A stretch of DNA of 64,000 nucleotides, taken from positions 1,178,001 through 1,242,000 of the forward strand of contig NZ_JAKIRP010000001.1 in NCBI RefSeq assembly GCF_021646545.1. The letters are read 5' to 3'. Of the stretch, positions 26,476-35,444 are shown one piece after another. Source of the DNA: Chitinophaga filiformis. GTDB taxonomy: Bacteria; Bacteroidota; Bacteroidia; Chitinophagales; Chitinophagaceae. Below the pieces are notes generated by a model that was given only the letters and a program-made list of their open reading frames with translations, was not told the origin of the DNA and made no database searches. Position numbers and translations under genes: made by a program. Within the stretch, counting starts at the first letter, position 1. Every line of letters begins with the position of its first letter.

Positions 26476-26960
26476 TGACGGGACATGGTAGTACCCAGCA
26501 GCTTGCGGGCAAGGTGTATCCTGCTTTTAACAGTGCCCATGGGTTCATGCAGCATTTCCGCGATCTCATGATATTTGAAACCGTCGCAATACAACAGCAG
26601 CGGTTTCTTGAAAGATAAAGGGAGCTTGTACAGGCTTCCCTTTATTTCTTTAGTACGGATCATATTTTCTGCGTTTACATCAGCCAGGGTGTTATTGGTG
26701 ATGTTTGGAGTCAGCTCTACGGAGCTGGAATATTTGGCAGATCTCCGGTAGTCGTTGATGAAGAGATTACGCATGATGGTATATAACCAGGCTCTGATGT
26801 TACTCCCTTCCAGATATTTGTCTTTGTTTTTCAGTGCTTTATACAATGTTTCCTGGTAGAGATCTTTGGCTGCCTCAGGGTCTTTGGTTAAAGCCATTGC
26901 TACTGGCTTGAGGAATTCAGCGTTTTCTAATAATTGTGCATGGAATGTGTGGAAGCTCAT
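26472..26960 (-). CDS. ECF-type RNA polymerase sigma factor
   Basis: 162 aa. Region 2 is at about 12-80 (DLYQETLYKALKNKDKYLEG and RAWLYTIMRNLFINDYRR) and region 4 at about 105-160 (YCDGFKYHEIAEMLHEPMGT then VKSRIHLARKLL). No anti-sigma gene flanks it, unlike the sigma factor at 55724. It is convergent with the hydroxylase gene and faces away from the capsule locus. Its targets and signal are unknown. Confidence 0.92.
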   Translation of the reverse strand: MSFHTFHAQLLENAEFLKPVAMALTKDPEAAKDLYQETLYKALKNKDKYLEGSNIRAWLYTIMRNLFINDYRRSAKYSSSVELTPNITNNTLADVNAENMIRTKEIKGSLYKLPLSFKKPLLLYCDGFKYHEIAEMLHEPMGTVKSRIHLARKLLGTTMSRH

Positions 26961-27364
26961 GGCCTTGGGGATGTTAGTTGTAGATTTTGGGATTGATGTA
27001 TTTCGCTCAGGCGTACGGGCCTGCCTATGTTAAACATACAAACGTAGAAACCTCCGGCACTGGATTGAGCCGGAGGAAAAAAATAGCATATTCAGCGCTT
27101 CACAGGTCAATCGGGCTGGTTTTCATGATGTTAATATTTATATGTTATTTTTAATAGCTTTGCAGCCGGATATTTAAGACTGTAGTTCATTAGCACCGTC
27201 AGATGATAATTTTTTTCAACCAGGCCTATACCAACGAGACTTAACGCAGTTTAATAATATTCAAAGTGAGATGTTACGCTGTATGACAGCCATTACACAC
27301 TAAATGTCCATCGAAATAGATAGTCCCGCTGTACGTTGCAGTAGCTGGACACAAAACTGAATGA
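26961..27364. other. Intergenic region upstream of glf
   Basis: It contains the start region of the sigma factor gene on the left, an inverted pair TCCGGC/GCCGGA near 27052-27075 and the 37-bp promoter segment shared with the wza-like gene (27128-27164). About 200 bases then follow before glf, a long untranslated leader holding only tiny ORFs of 10-13 codons. Confidence 0.65.
27128..27164 (+). promoter_or_regulatory. Capsule promoter copy 1, upstream of glf
   Basis: A 37-base segment ending TTTTTAATAGCTTTGCA, with the -7 element TAGCTTTG at 27155-27162. It differs by one base (C for A) from the segment at 29735-29771. Similarity also reaches back into GGTTTTC upstream. The transcript would have a leader of about 195 bases before glf. 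Confidence 0.8.
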
Positions 27365-28477
27365 ATGACTGAATTTGATGTTTTAATTGTGGGGAGTGGA
27401 TTGTTCGGGTCGGTATTTGCGCACGAGTGCAGGAAGGCCGGGAAAAAGGTGCTTGTGATAGACCGGCGTCTGCATAGTGGCGGCAACGTTTATTGTGAGG
27501 ATGTCAATGGCATCAATGTACATAAGTATGGCGCTCATATCTTCCATACCAACGATAAGCCTATCTGGGACTATGTCAATTCCTTCGTTGAGTTCAATAA
27601 CTATGTGAATTCGCCGCTGGCGGTATATAAGGACGAGTTGTACAACCTGCCCTTCAACATGAACACCTTCCACCAGCTGTGGAAAGTGAAAACCCCGCAG
27701 GAGGCAAAGGCTATCATTGACAGGCAGGTGGCCGACCTGAATATCAGGGAGCCGCAGAACCTGGAAGAGCAGGCGCTTTCTCTTGTGGGTGGGGACATCT
27801 ACGAGAAACTGATCAAAGGATATACAGAGAAACAGTGGGGCCGGAAGGCCAGTGAATTGCCGGCGTTCATCATAAAACGTCTGCCGTTACGGTTCACTTA
27901 CAACAATAACTACTTTAATGACAAGTACCAGGGCATTCCTATAGGCGGCTATAATAAGCTGACGGAAGGGCTGCTGGAGGGGATAGAAGTACGACTGGGT
28001 ATAGATTTCTTCTCAGCAAGAGAGGAACTATCGTCACTGGCAGAAACGGTAGTGTTCACAGGTCAGCTCGACGAGTTCTACAATTACCGGCACGGCATGC
28101 TGCAGTACAGGAGCCTGCGTTTTGAACATGAACAACTGGCTGTGGATAATTACCAGGGAAATGCGGTGGTGAACTATACCGAAAGGGAAGTGCCCTATAC
28201 GAGGATCATTGAGCATAAGCACTTTGAATTTGGCCAGCAGCCTCATACTGTTATCACCAGAGAGTATCCGCAGGAGTGGAGCCGGGGACTGGAACCATAT
28301 TATCCAATTAACGATGAGACCAACGCCAGGGTCTATAAGCTATACAAGACGCTGGCAGATCAGGAGACTAATGTCATATTTGGAGGTCGTCTGGCAGAAT
28401 ACCGTTATTACGATATGCACCAGGTGGTAGGATCGGCGCTTTACCAGGTAAAGCAATACTTAAAAACATCTAAATAA
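27365..28477 (+). CDS. glf: UDP-galactopyranose mutase
   Basis: 370 aa, usual length. The FAD-binding N-terminus is DVLIVGSGLFGSVFAHECRK, and family parts follow: GGNVYCEDVNGINVHKYGAH (about 38-57), IIKGYTEKQWGRKASELP-like text near 155-175, and the C-terminal FGGRLAEYRYYDMHQVVGSA. It makes UDP-galactofuranose, so the capsule or another glycan probably contains Galf. It is the first gene of the exopolysaccharide locus and is followed 13 bases later by a putative glycosyltransferase. Confidence 0.96.
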   Translation: MTEFDVLIVGSGLFGSVFAHECRKAGKKVLVIDRRLHSGGNVYCEDVNGINVHKYGAHIFHTNDKPIWDYVNSFVEFNNYVNSPLAVYKDELYNLPFNMNTFHQLWKVKTPQEAKAIIDRQVADLNIREPQNLEEQALSLVGGDIYEKLIKGYTEKQWGRKASELPAFIIKRLPLRFTYNNNYFNDKYQGIPIGGYNKLTEGLLEGIEVRLGIDFFSAREELSSLAETVVFTGQLDEFYNYRHGMLQYRSLRFEHEQLAVDNYQGNAVVNYTEREVPYTRIIEHKHFEFGQQPHTVITREYPQEWSRGLEPYYPINDETNARVYKLYKTLADQETNVIFGGRLAEYRYYDMHQVVGSALYQVKQYLKTSK

Positions 28478-28490
28478 CAGAAAAGGGAAA

Positions 28491-29489
28491 ATGTCTGACA
28501 AGATCCACATCCATGAAAATACCAGGATATATATAATGTGCCCTCCGCGGATAGCCTCCGGCGGTCCTGAACTATTGCATCAGCTGGCCTATAAATTGGG
28601 GAATAGAGGTTTTGATGTAGCGATGTACTATTATCCGAATAATGTAGAACAGCCCGTTAGTGAGAACTATGTTAAATATAATTGTAAGTATGTGACAGAG
28701 ATAGAGGACCGGGAAGAGAACCTTGTCATCATTCCTGAGCTGTATTTTTATTTTGCCGACCAGTTCAAAAAGATACGGAAATGTGCCTGGTGGCTGAGTG
28801 TCGATAACCTGTTCAAGGCTATAGAGGCACCTAAACATTACCGGATGATCCGCAAGCTGAAAATAAAATGGTTACACCGCGCGGTTACCATCAATGGTAA
28901 AGTAAGGGGTAAATTCAATTATCACCTTGCGCAGTCTGAATATGCCGTTGACTTTTTAAGACAATGGAAGATAGATGCGATTTACCTGTCGGACTACCTG
29001 AACGCAGATTTCCTGAAAGCATCGCGGGAGGTTGACCTGGCAGCAAAAAAGCCACAGATACTTTACAATCCGCTGAAAGGGTTTCGTTTTACGAGGAAGA
29101 TCATGGCTGCGTTGCCGGAAGCCAGATGGATACCTCTGCAGAAACTGACGCCAGCCCAGGTCGGCGATCTTTTGAGGGAGTCTATGGTCTACATTGACTT
29201 CGGCCATCATCCTGGCAAGGACCGTTTCCCAAGGGAGGCAGCCATTTATAAATGTTGTGTGATAACAGGTAAGAGAGGTTCTGCTGCTTACCATGAAGAT
29301 GTGCCTCTGCCGGAGCAGTATAAGATTGCGGACAAAAGGAGGAATATTCCTGCAATAGTGAAACTGATTAATTCCTGCCTGACAGACTACAACAGGCATG
29401 TCGATAATTTTGCCGCTTACAGAGAGTGGATCTATAAAGAAGAGGAGGCATTCGAAAAAGACATTGCACGGATCTTTGTGAAGTCTTAA
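28491..29489 (+). CDS. Putative glycosyltransferase of the capsule locus
   Basis: 332 aa, no strong match that I can name. N-terminal RIYIMCPPRIASGGPELLHQ resembles the first strand and GG loop of GT-B enzymes; LAQSEYAVDFLRQW and YIDFGHHPGKDRFPREAAIY resemble the acceptor and donor halves, and RFPREA could hold the donor-binding Glu. It follows glf, so it may add galactofuranose, but this is inference. No membrane segment is visible. A terminator follows. Confidence 0.6.
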   Translation: MSDKIHIHENTRIYIMCPPRIASGGPELLHQLAYKLGNRGFDVAMYYYPNNVEQPVSENYVKYNCKYVTEIEDREENLVIIPELYFYFADQFKKIRKCAWWLSVDNLFKAIEAPKHYRMIRKLKIKWLHRAVTINGKVRGKFNYHLAQSEYAVDFLRQWKIDAIYLSDYLNADFLKASREVDLAAKKPQILYNPLKGFRFTRKIMAALPEARWIPLQKLTPAQVGDLLRESMVYIDFGHHPGKDRFPREAAIYKCCVITGKRGSAAYHEDVPLPEQYKIADKRRNIPAIVKLINSCLTDYNRHVDNFAAYREWIYKEEEAFEKDIARIFVKS

Positions 29490-29541
29490 TATTTTGTAAA
29501 TGAATGAAATATAACGCCGTGGCACGGTTTCTGAATAACTG

Positions 29542-29577
29542 AAGGGGTCCTTTGAAGAGGGATCCCTTTTTCTATTG
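29542..29577 (+). terminator. Terminator of the glf unit
   Basis: Stem AAGGGGTCCT paired with AGGGATCCCTT (G-U pairs allowed) around TTGAAG, followed by TTTTCT, about 55 bases after the glycosyltransferase stop codon. Confidence 0.75.
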
Positions 29578-29734
29578 ATATCAGCCTATTGTAACTGTTA
29601 AAGCGGAAGTTCGTTACATATATATGTAAACGATTGATAATTGTTGATGATTGACTATAAGGTATTAACAGGCACATTGCCAATTTTAGCGCCTTGTTAC
29701 CCTTCATATGATAATTATTTAATTGGTTTCCACT

Positions 29735-29771
29735 ATGTTAATATTTATATGTTATTTTTAATAGATTTGCA
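29735..29771 (+). promoter_or_regulatory. Capsule promoter copy 2, upstream of the wza-like gene
   Basis: 36 of 37 bases equal the segment at 27128-27164. The -7 element is TAGATTTG at 29762-29769. The upstream sequence TTGGTTTC also resembles the first copy. It would drive the long exopolysaccharide operon. Confidence 0.8.
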
Positions 29772-29859
29772 CCTGATTTTTTCCGAAGAGGAAATTCTTG
29801 ATAATAGAGGGGAATAGGTTGATAGTATATAATCCGAATATTTGTTATCCGATAAATTC

Positions 29860-32358
29860 ATGTTGAAAAAAGTATTACTGCTGCAACTGTTACTGATGGT
29901 TTTGGGTTATTGTGTTCGTGCGCAGTCAGTTATCTCGCAGTCGCAAATTAGCCAGATAAAGGTCGATAATCTTTCAGATGATCAGATCAGACAACTGGTG
30001 GCGCAGATGAAGCAAAATAATATCAGTTTTTCCCAGATAGACGACTATGCTGCTCAGAGAGGTGTTCCTGATGCTGAGGTGGCGAAACTGAAGGCACGAA
30101 TCACGCAGTTGAACCTTGATAAGGAGCTTTCTGGTGCAAAAAGTGGTAATAATGATTTTTTCAGTCAGGACACATCTGGCAGGCGATATACTGACCAGTC
30201 GGACACTATTTACTATTGGCGTGAAAGGTACAAACAGATCAAGGATAAGGAAGACTTTGAGAAAGAACAGCGCCGCAGGAAGATATTTGGTACGGAACTA
30301 TTTACTAATCAAAATCTTACATTCGAGCCTAACTTACGTATGGCCACCCCGCCGAATTACAGGATTGCGACCGACGATGAACTGGTCATAGATGTTTATG
30401 GCTACTCAGAAGTGCAGCATACGTTAAAAGTAACTCCTGAAGGATATGTAAGAATTCCTTATCTGGGACCGGTTTATGTGAATGGCCTTACGATGGAAGA
30501 AGCAAGAACACGCATCACCAGGCAGCTGAGTACTATATATTCCGGTATCAGAAGTGGTAATACATCCGTTCAGGTATCGCTGGGAAATATTCGCAGTATC
30601 AAGGTGACACTTATCGGAGAGATTACCCGTCCAGGCACTTACACATTACCGTCACTGGCAACCGTGGCGAATGCTTTGTATGTATCCGGTGGACCTAATG
30701 AAAATGGTTCCTTTAGAAATATAGATGTGATCCGTAACGGGAAAGCAATTGCTTCCTTTGATCTATATGATTTCCTCCTGCATGGAGATCTTACGAACAA
30801 TGTGGTATTACAGGATCAGGACATCGTGAAGGTGAGTCCTTATAAGATGAGGGTAGAGCTTTCCGGAGAGATCAAACGTCCGGCTATTTTTGAAACAAAG
30901 GAAAACGAAACACTGCAGCAGGTTATTGACTTTGCCGGTGGATATACTGATAATTCGTTCCGGGATGTGATCCGTGCATTACGTGTAACCAGTAAGGCGA
31001 GGGAGTTTGTGAACATACCGGCAGATTCAGTAGCGCTTTTCCGTTTGAAATCGGGCGACAGGTTCTATGTTGATTCCGTTGTAAACCGCTATACCAACCG
31101 TGTGACTATTTCCGGGGCAGTGTTCCATCCGGGTGAATATGCGCTGGAAGATAAAATGACAGTGGGAGACCTCATCAAACGGGCTGACGGGATCCAGGAA
31201 GTAGCGGCTACCTCCCGTGGAGTGATACGCAGATTACAGGAAGATTTTACACCGGCCTTTATCAACTTTAATGTACTGGATGCAATAGCGGGAAGGAATA
31301 ACCTGCTGTTGCAACGGGAAGATAGTGTGGTGATATTTTCCAAGCTGGCGATCAGGGAACCATACATGGTAAAGATTGAAGGAGAGGTTAATCAGCCGGG
31401 GTATTTCAGCTATGGCGACAGTATGCAACTGGAAGACCTGATTCTGATGGCGGGTGGACTAAAGGATGCAGCGAGTCTGAAGCACGTGGAAATATCCCGC
31501 CGTGTCCGCACCGCGGGTACTTACGATTCTACAGATATCAGAATGGCTATCACCGAACAGTTTGATATCAATGCAGACCTGTCTGGCAGTCAGGCAGCAT
31601 TTTATGTGTTGCAGCCATTTGATGAAGTGATGGTGCGCAGGTCGCCTTCTTATAGTCAGCAGGCCAATGTACTGCTGGACGGAGAAGTTGTTTATCCGGG
31701 TCTTTACGCTATCAATACCAAGAAAGAACGTATATCCGACGTCATCAAAAGGGCGGGCGGTTTGCGTCCGGAGGCTTCTGCTGAAGGGGCGCTTTTACTG
31801 CGTAGAACTTTCACCAATGAACAGGACAGTACCTTCCTGCTGAGCAAGCTGGAGGTATTCAATAATAAGGTAAAAGACAGCATCGATGTAGCCAGAACCC
31901 GTGCAACGGTAGAACGTAATCAGCAATTGCTGGGTATTCAGCTGGACGAGATCCTGGAACATCCAGGTTCCAAATACGACCTGTATCTGGAGGAAGGAGA
32001 TGTGATCAGGATTCCAAAGAAATTACAGACAGTACAACTATTTGGAGAAGTGTATTTCCCTAAGAAAGTACGGTTTGATAATGGTTTTTCCTTCAGAAGT
32101 TATGTACGGGGCGCAGGTGGCTTTACCTCTCAGGCGCTGAAGAGAAGAAGTTATATAGTATATGCAAATGGTGAAGTGAAAAGCACGAGGAAGATGTTAT
32201 TCTTTAACAGTTATCCGAGAGTAAAACCAGGAGCGGAAATATATGTACCTACCAAACCCGACAGGAAAGGACTGACAGCGGCTGCCACTGTAGGATTGGC
32301 CAGTGCATTGGCGTCTTTCGCATTGATAGTGGTAACAATTATCAATTCAACAAAGTAG
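29860..32358 (+). CDS. Wza-like polysaccharide export protein with SLBB repeats
   Basis: 832 aa from the ATG at 29860, which begins a signal peptide (MLKKVLLLQLLLMVLGYC, cut near VRAQS); the TTG at 29842 is unlikely. A helical region (about 25-140) precedes the polysaccharide-export domain (TDDELVIDVYGYSEVQHTLK near 172), then several SLBB domains (for example VTLIGEITRPGTYTLPSLAT, ISGAVFHPGEYAL, IEGEVNQPGYFSYGDS, LDGEVVYPGLYAI, LFGEVYFPKKV). A C-terminal membrane segment (about 805-828) fits an outer-membrane helix. No lipobox Cys is seen after the signal. It would form the export channel for the capsule. Confidence 0.92.
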   Translation: MLKKVLLLQLLLMVLGYCVRAQSVISQSQISQIKVDNLSDDQIRQLVAQMKQNNISFSQIDDYAAQRGVPDAEVAKLKARITQLNLDKELSGAKSGNNDFFSQDTSGRRYTDQSDTIYYWRERYKQIKDKEDFEKEQRRRKIFGTELFTNQNLTFEPNLRMATPPNYRIATDDELVIDVYGYSEVQHTLKVTPEGYVRIPYLGPVYVNGLTMEEARTRITRQLSTIYSGIRSGNTSVQVSLGNIRSIKVTLIGEITRPGTYTLPSLATVANALYVSGGPNENGSFRNIDVIRNGKAIASFDLYDFLLHGDLTNNVVLQDQDIVKVSPYKMRVELSGEIKRPAIFETKENETLQQVIDFAGGYTDNSFRDVIRALRVTSKAREFVNIPADSVALFRLKSGDRFYVDSVVNRYTNRVTISGAVFHPGEYALEDKMTVGDLIKRADGIQEVAATSRGVIRRLQEDFTPAFINFNVLDAIAGRNNLLLQREDSVVIFSKLAIREPYMVKIEGEVNQPGYFSYGDSMQLEDLILMAGGLKDAASLKHVEISRRVRTAGTYDSTDIRMAITEQFDINADLSGSQAAFYVLQPFDEVMVRRSPSYSQQANVLLDGEVVYPGLYAINTKKERISDVIKRAGGLRPEASAEGALLLRRTFTNEQDSTFLLSKLEVFNNKVKDSIDVARTRATVERNQQLLGIQLDEILEHPGSKYDLYLEEGDVIRIPKKLQTVQLFGEVYFPKKVRFDNGFSFRSYVRGAGGFTSQALKRRSYIVYANGEVKSTRKMLFFNSYPRVKPGAEIYVPTKPDRKGLTAAATVGLASALASFALIVVTIINSTK

Positions 32359-32407
32359 TGGATCAATGCATCTGATTTGGATCATATATTCTTAACGAAT
32401 TAATTGT

Positions 32408-33493
32408 ATGGAACAATCAAAACAGGACGCTGTTAATAATAGTGCTGAAATATCTCTGAAAGAGTTGTTGATAAAGTTGGGTGAATGGTGGAGGTTTCTG
32501 CTTGGTAAGTGGTTGATCATATGTATATGCGGAATTGTGGGAGCCGGTCTGGGATTGACGCTGGCATTGATTAAAAAGAAGAGCTATGTTGCCGAGCTGA
32601 CTTTTGTAATGGAAGATAGCAAATCGAGCTCATTAAGCGCATATGCGGGATTAGCCAGTCAGTTTGGAATTGATCTTGGTGCAGGGAGCGGAGACATAGG
32701 CGTATTTTCCGGGGAGAATATGCAGGGGTTTCTTAAGACAAGATTAATGGTGGAAAAGACATTACTTTCCCCTGTAATGGTGGGAGGAAAGCAAATAAGT
32801 CTGGCGGACCTGTATTTAGACTTCAACAAGTGGCAGAATAACTGGAAAGATAAGCCGATCGCCGGTTTACATTTTCCATATGGGCAGGACCGCAAGAGCT
32901 TTACTTTACAGCAGGACAGTGTACTTAATATTATCCAGGAAAATATTGTGAAGTATAATCTTGAAGTGGCAAAGCCGGATAAAGCATTAAGTTTTGTATC
33001 CGTAAAGGTGACGTCCGGCGATGAGCTTTTTTCGAAGGTCTTTACAGAGACTTTGGTGAACAAAGCGATCGATTTTTACGTAGATACGAAGACCAAGCGC
33101 TCGAAAACCAGTGTTGACAAACTGCAGGCTACTGCCGATTCATTGGAAGTTTTGCTGAACAACAAGTCTTATTCTCTGGCTGTTACACAGGATATGAATA
33201 TAAATCCGGTGCGGCAGGTATCTAATGTGGGCACGCAAAAGCAGCAGCGGGAGAAACTGATGCTGGAAACCATGTATACAGAAGTGGTTAAAAACCTTGA
33301 GATAAGTAAGATGTCAATGGCACAGGAAACACCATTGATACAGATCGTTGATACGCCTATTCTGCCACTGAAGGTAGAAAAGCTGGGCAAACTGAAAGCG
33401 CTGCTGATAGGAGGAATTCTGGCAGGCTTTTTATGTCTTGCATGGCTAATTGGGCGGAGGATCTTAAGGGAAGTGATGCAGGCGGAAAACTAA
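32408..33493 (+). CDS. Wzz-like chain-length determinant
   Basis: 361 aa with two membrane segments (about 35-55, LIICICGIVGAGLGLTLALI; about 333-352, LKALLIGGILAGFLCLAWLI) flanking a periplasmic region of about 270 residues, the polysaccharide co-polymerase layout. A Pro/Gly pair before the second segment is typical. It lacks the cytoplasmic tyrosine kinase domain found in Wzc. It would govern chain length or couple polymerisation to export, 50 bases after the Wza-like gene. Confidence 0.85.
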   Translation: MEQSKQDAVNNSAEISLKELLIKLGEWWRFLLGKWLIICICGIVGAGLGLTLALIKKKSYVAELTFVMEDSKSSSLSAYAGLASQFGIDLGAGSGDIGVFSGENMQGFLKTRLMVEKTLLSPVMVGGKQISLADLYLDFNKWQNNWKDKPIAGLHFPYGQDRKSFTLQQDSVLNIIQENIVKYNLEVAKPDKALSFVSVKVTSGDELFSKVFTETLVNKAIDFYVDTKTKRSKTSVDKLQATADSLEVLLNNKSYSLAVTQDMNINPVRQVSNVGTQKQQREKLMLETMYTEVVKNLEISKMSMAQETPLIQIVDTPILPLKVEKLGKLKALLIGGILAGFLCLAWLIGRRILREVMQAEN

Positions 33494-33515
33494 TAAGTAA
33501 ACAATACCCATTTTC

Positions 33516-34532
33516 ATGTTGGACCTAAATAACAAAAGCATTTTTATTACAGGAGGTACTGGATCTTTTGGTAAAGCATTTACTAAGATCGTTCTTGAAA
33601 AATGGCCTAATATAAAAAGGCTCGTGATCTTTTCAAGGGATGAGCAGAAACAATTCCAGATGGCACAGGAATATCCTGCTGCGAAGTATCCCATGATTCG
33701 CTTCTTTATAGGAGATGTAAGGGATTATGACAGGTTAAAAAGGGCATTGAAGGGTATTGATTATGTGATTCATGCAGCCGCAATGAAACATGTGCCTATT
33801 GCTGAATACAATCCTACTGAGTGTATCAAGACCAATATCACAGGTGCTGAAAATCTCATTAACGCTTGTCTTGAGTCTTCCGTTGAAAAGGTAGTCGCGC
33901 TTTCAACAGATAAAGCTGCTGCGCCTATTAACCTCTATGGCGCCACCAAACTTGCATCAGACAAACTGTTCATTGCTGCCAACAATATCAGGGGATATAA
34001 CCCGATTACTTTTTCAGTGGTACGTTATGGCAATGTAATGGGGTCTAACGGATCGGTAATTCCTTTTTTCCTGAACAAGAGAAGGGAGGGCGTACTGCCA
34101 ATCACTGATACGAATATGACAAGGTTCAACATCTCTTTGAACGACGGGGTGTCGATGGTGTTACATGCATTGGAGACTGCCTGGGGAGGTGAACTTTTTG
34201 TACCGAAGATCCCTTCTTACAAGATCACCGATGTAGCTACGGCAATTGGTCCTGATTGCAAACATCAGGTTGTAGGTATCAGACCTGGAGAAAAGATCCA
34301 TGAGGAAATGATCACTACTTCAGATTCGTTCTCTACTTATGATCTTGGTAAATATTATGCGATCCTTCCGCAGGTGCCTAGATGGTCGCTGGACGAGTTC
34401 ATTGCAAAATTCAATGCAAAGAAAGTGCCGGATGGATTTAATTATAACTCCGGCCAGAATACTGAGTGGTTATCTGTTGACGAGTTGAGGACATTGGTCC
34501 GGGAGCAGATAGACCCGACATTTTCAATTTAA
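33516..34532 (+). CDS. pseB: UDP-GlcNAc 4,6-dehydratase, PseB-like
   Basis: 338 aa SDR. NAD motif TGGTGSFGKAF (about 12-22), then HAAAMKHVPIAEYNP, the active-site region STDKAAAPINLYGATKLASD (YxxxK) and RPGEKIHEEMI. This shorter soluble form matches PseB, which makes UDP-4-keto-6-deoxy-L-AltNAc from UDP-GlcNAc for pseudaminic-type sugars. CapD-like and CapE-like enzymes look alike, so the C5 stereochemistry is not certain. It is the first of five sugar genes with spacing of 30 bases or less or small overlaps. Confidence 0.85.
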   Translation: MLDLNNKSIFITGGTGSFGKAFTKIVLEKWPNIKRLVIFSRDEQKQFQMAQEYPAAKYPMIRFFIGDVRDYDRLKRALKGIDYVIHAAAMKHVPIAEYNPTECIKTNITGAENLINACLESSVEKVVALSTDKAAAPINLYGATKLASDKLFIAANNIRGYNPITFSVVRYGNVMGSNGSVIPFFLNKRREGVLPITDTNMTRFNISLNDGVSMVLHALETAWGGELFVPKIPSYKITDVATAIGPDCKHQVVGIRPGEKIHEEMITTSDSFSTYDLGKYYAILPQVPRWSLDEFIAKFNAKKVPDGFNYNSGQNTEWLSVDELRTLVREQIDPTFSI

Positions 34533-34535
34533 TCT

Positions 34536-35444
34536 ATGCCCACTAGAGTTGTAATTACCGGTGCAACCGGTATGCTTGGCCAACACTTATTTAGAGTTTT
34601 TTCCGGGAATCCGGAATATGAGGTATATGCGATATCAAGAACTGGTGCTCATATACCGGCAGACAGGCATATTCAGCTGGATATGACTGATACTGTTCAA
34701 CTTAGAAAAGCAATGCTAGCCCTTAAGCCGGAGATAATAATATATGCTGCGGCTCAGGTGAATGTTGATCTTTGTGAAAAGGATAAGGACTACGCATACG
34801 CACTACATGTGACTGCGGCAAAGGTGCTCAGTGAGTTGCCTTTTGTGAAGTCATTTGTATATATTTCTTCAGATGCTGTTTTTGATGGTCAGCGGGGCAA
34901 CTATGTTGAAAAAGATAGTTGTAACCCGCTGAACTATTATGCGACCACCAAGATGCTGGCGGAGCAGGAACTCATGAAGAGATCGTCGGATGTTTATGTG
35001 ATAAGGGTCAACATATATGGTTTTCATGCAACATTAGGGACCTCCTTGTTTGAGTGGGCCTGGAGTGCTCTCCAGGAGGGACAGAAAATAACAGGTTTTG
35101 ATAATGTTTATTTCAATCCATTGTATGTTGGCACGCTGGCCCGGTTGATACTCGAGTTAGTGGAGAAAAAGATAAAGAAGGGAGTGTATCATTTCGGAAC
35201 ATCTGATACCTTGTCCAAGTATGACTTCCTGTTGAGCATAGCTAATGCTTTTAATTTTGACAGATCCCTGTTGCAGAAAACGCCCCTGGATCAATCAAAA
35301 TTCAAAGCACCAAGACCTTTGAATACTACATTGTGTACAAATAAGATCGTAGCGGCCAGGATAAGAATGCCAGCTTTTGAAGAAGGGATGGCAGAATTGG
35401 TGAATGACTTCAAAAAAAATTTTGCAAATGAATACAACTTTTAA
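34536..35444 (+). CDS. RmlD-like SDR, nucleotide-sugar reductase
   Basis: 302 aa. The Rossmann motif is GATGMLGQHLF (about 8-18); SSDAVFDGQRGNYVEKDSCN and PLNYYATTKMLAEQEL hold the family's Ser/Thr, Tyr and Lys (YxxxK). The best family fit is RmlD_sub_bind, which reduces a 4-keto nucleotide sugar. In a standard pseudaminic pathway the next step after PseB is an aminotransferase, PseC, so a reductase here suggests a different product. Its 3' end overlaps the next gene by 17 bases if that starts at 35428. Confidence 0.8.
   Translation: MPTRVVITGATGMLGQHLFRVFSGNPEYEVYAISRTGAHIPADRHIQLDMTDTVQLRKAMLALKPEIIIYAAAQVNVDLCEKDKDYAYALHVTAAKVLSELPFVKSFVYISSDAVFDGQRGNYVEKDSCNPLNYYATTKMLAEQELMKRSSDVYVIRVNIYGFHATLGTSLFEWAWSALQEGQKITGFDNVYFNPLYVGTLARLILELVEKKIKKGVYHFGTSDTLSKYDFLLSIANAFNFDRSLLQKTPLDQSKFKAPRPLNTTLCTNKIVAARIRMPAFEEGMAELVNDFKKNFANEYNF

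Larger units (their letters stand above)
29490..29859. other. Intergenic region upstream of the wza-like gene
   Basis: It carries the terminator of the glf unit at its left end, about 150 AT-rich bases with no gene, and the second copy of the 37-bp promoter segment at 29735-29771, leaving a leader of about 80 bases. Confidence 0.65.

Noticed and set aside
32408..33493. Wzc-type tyrosine kinase
   Set aside because: The protein ends just after the second membrane segment; no Walker motifs or Tyr-rich tail.
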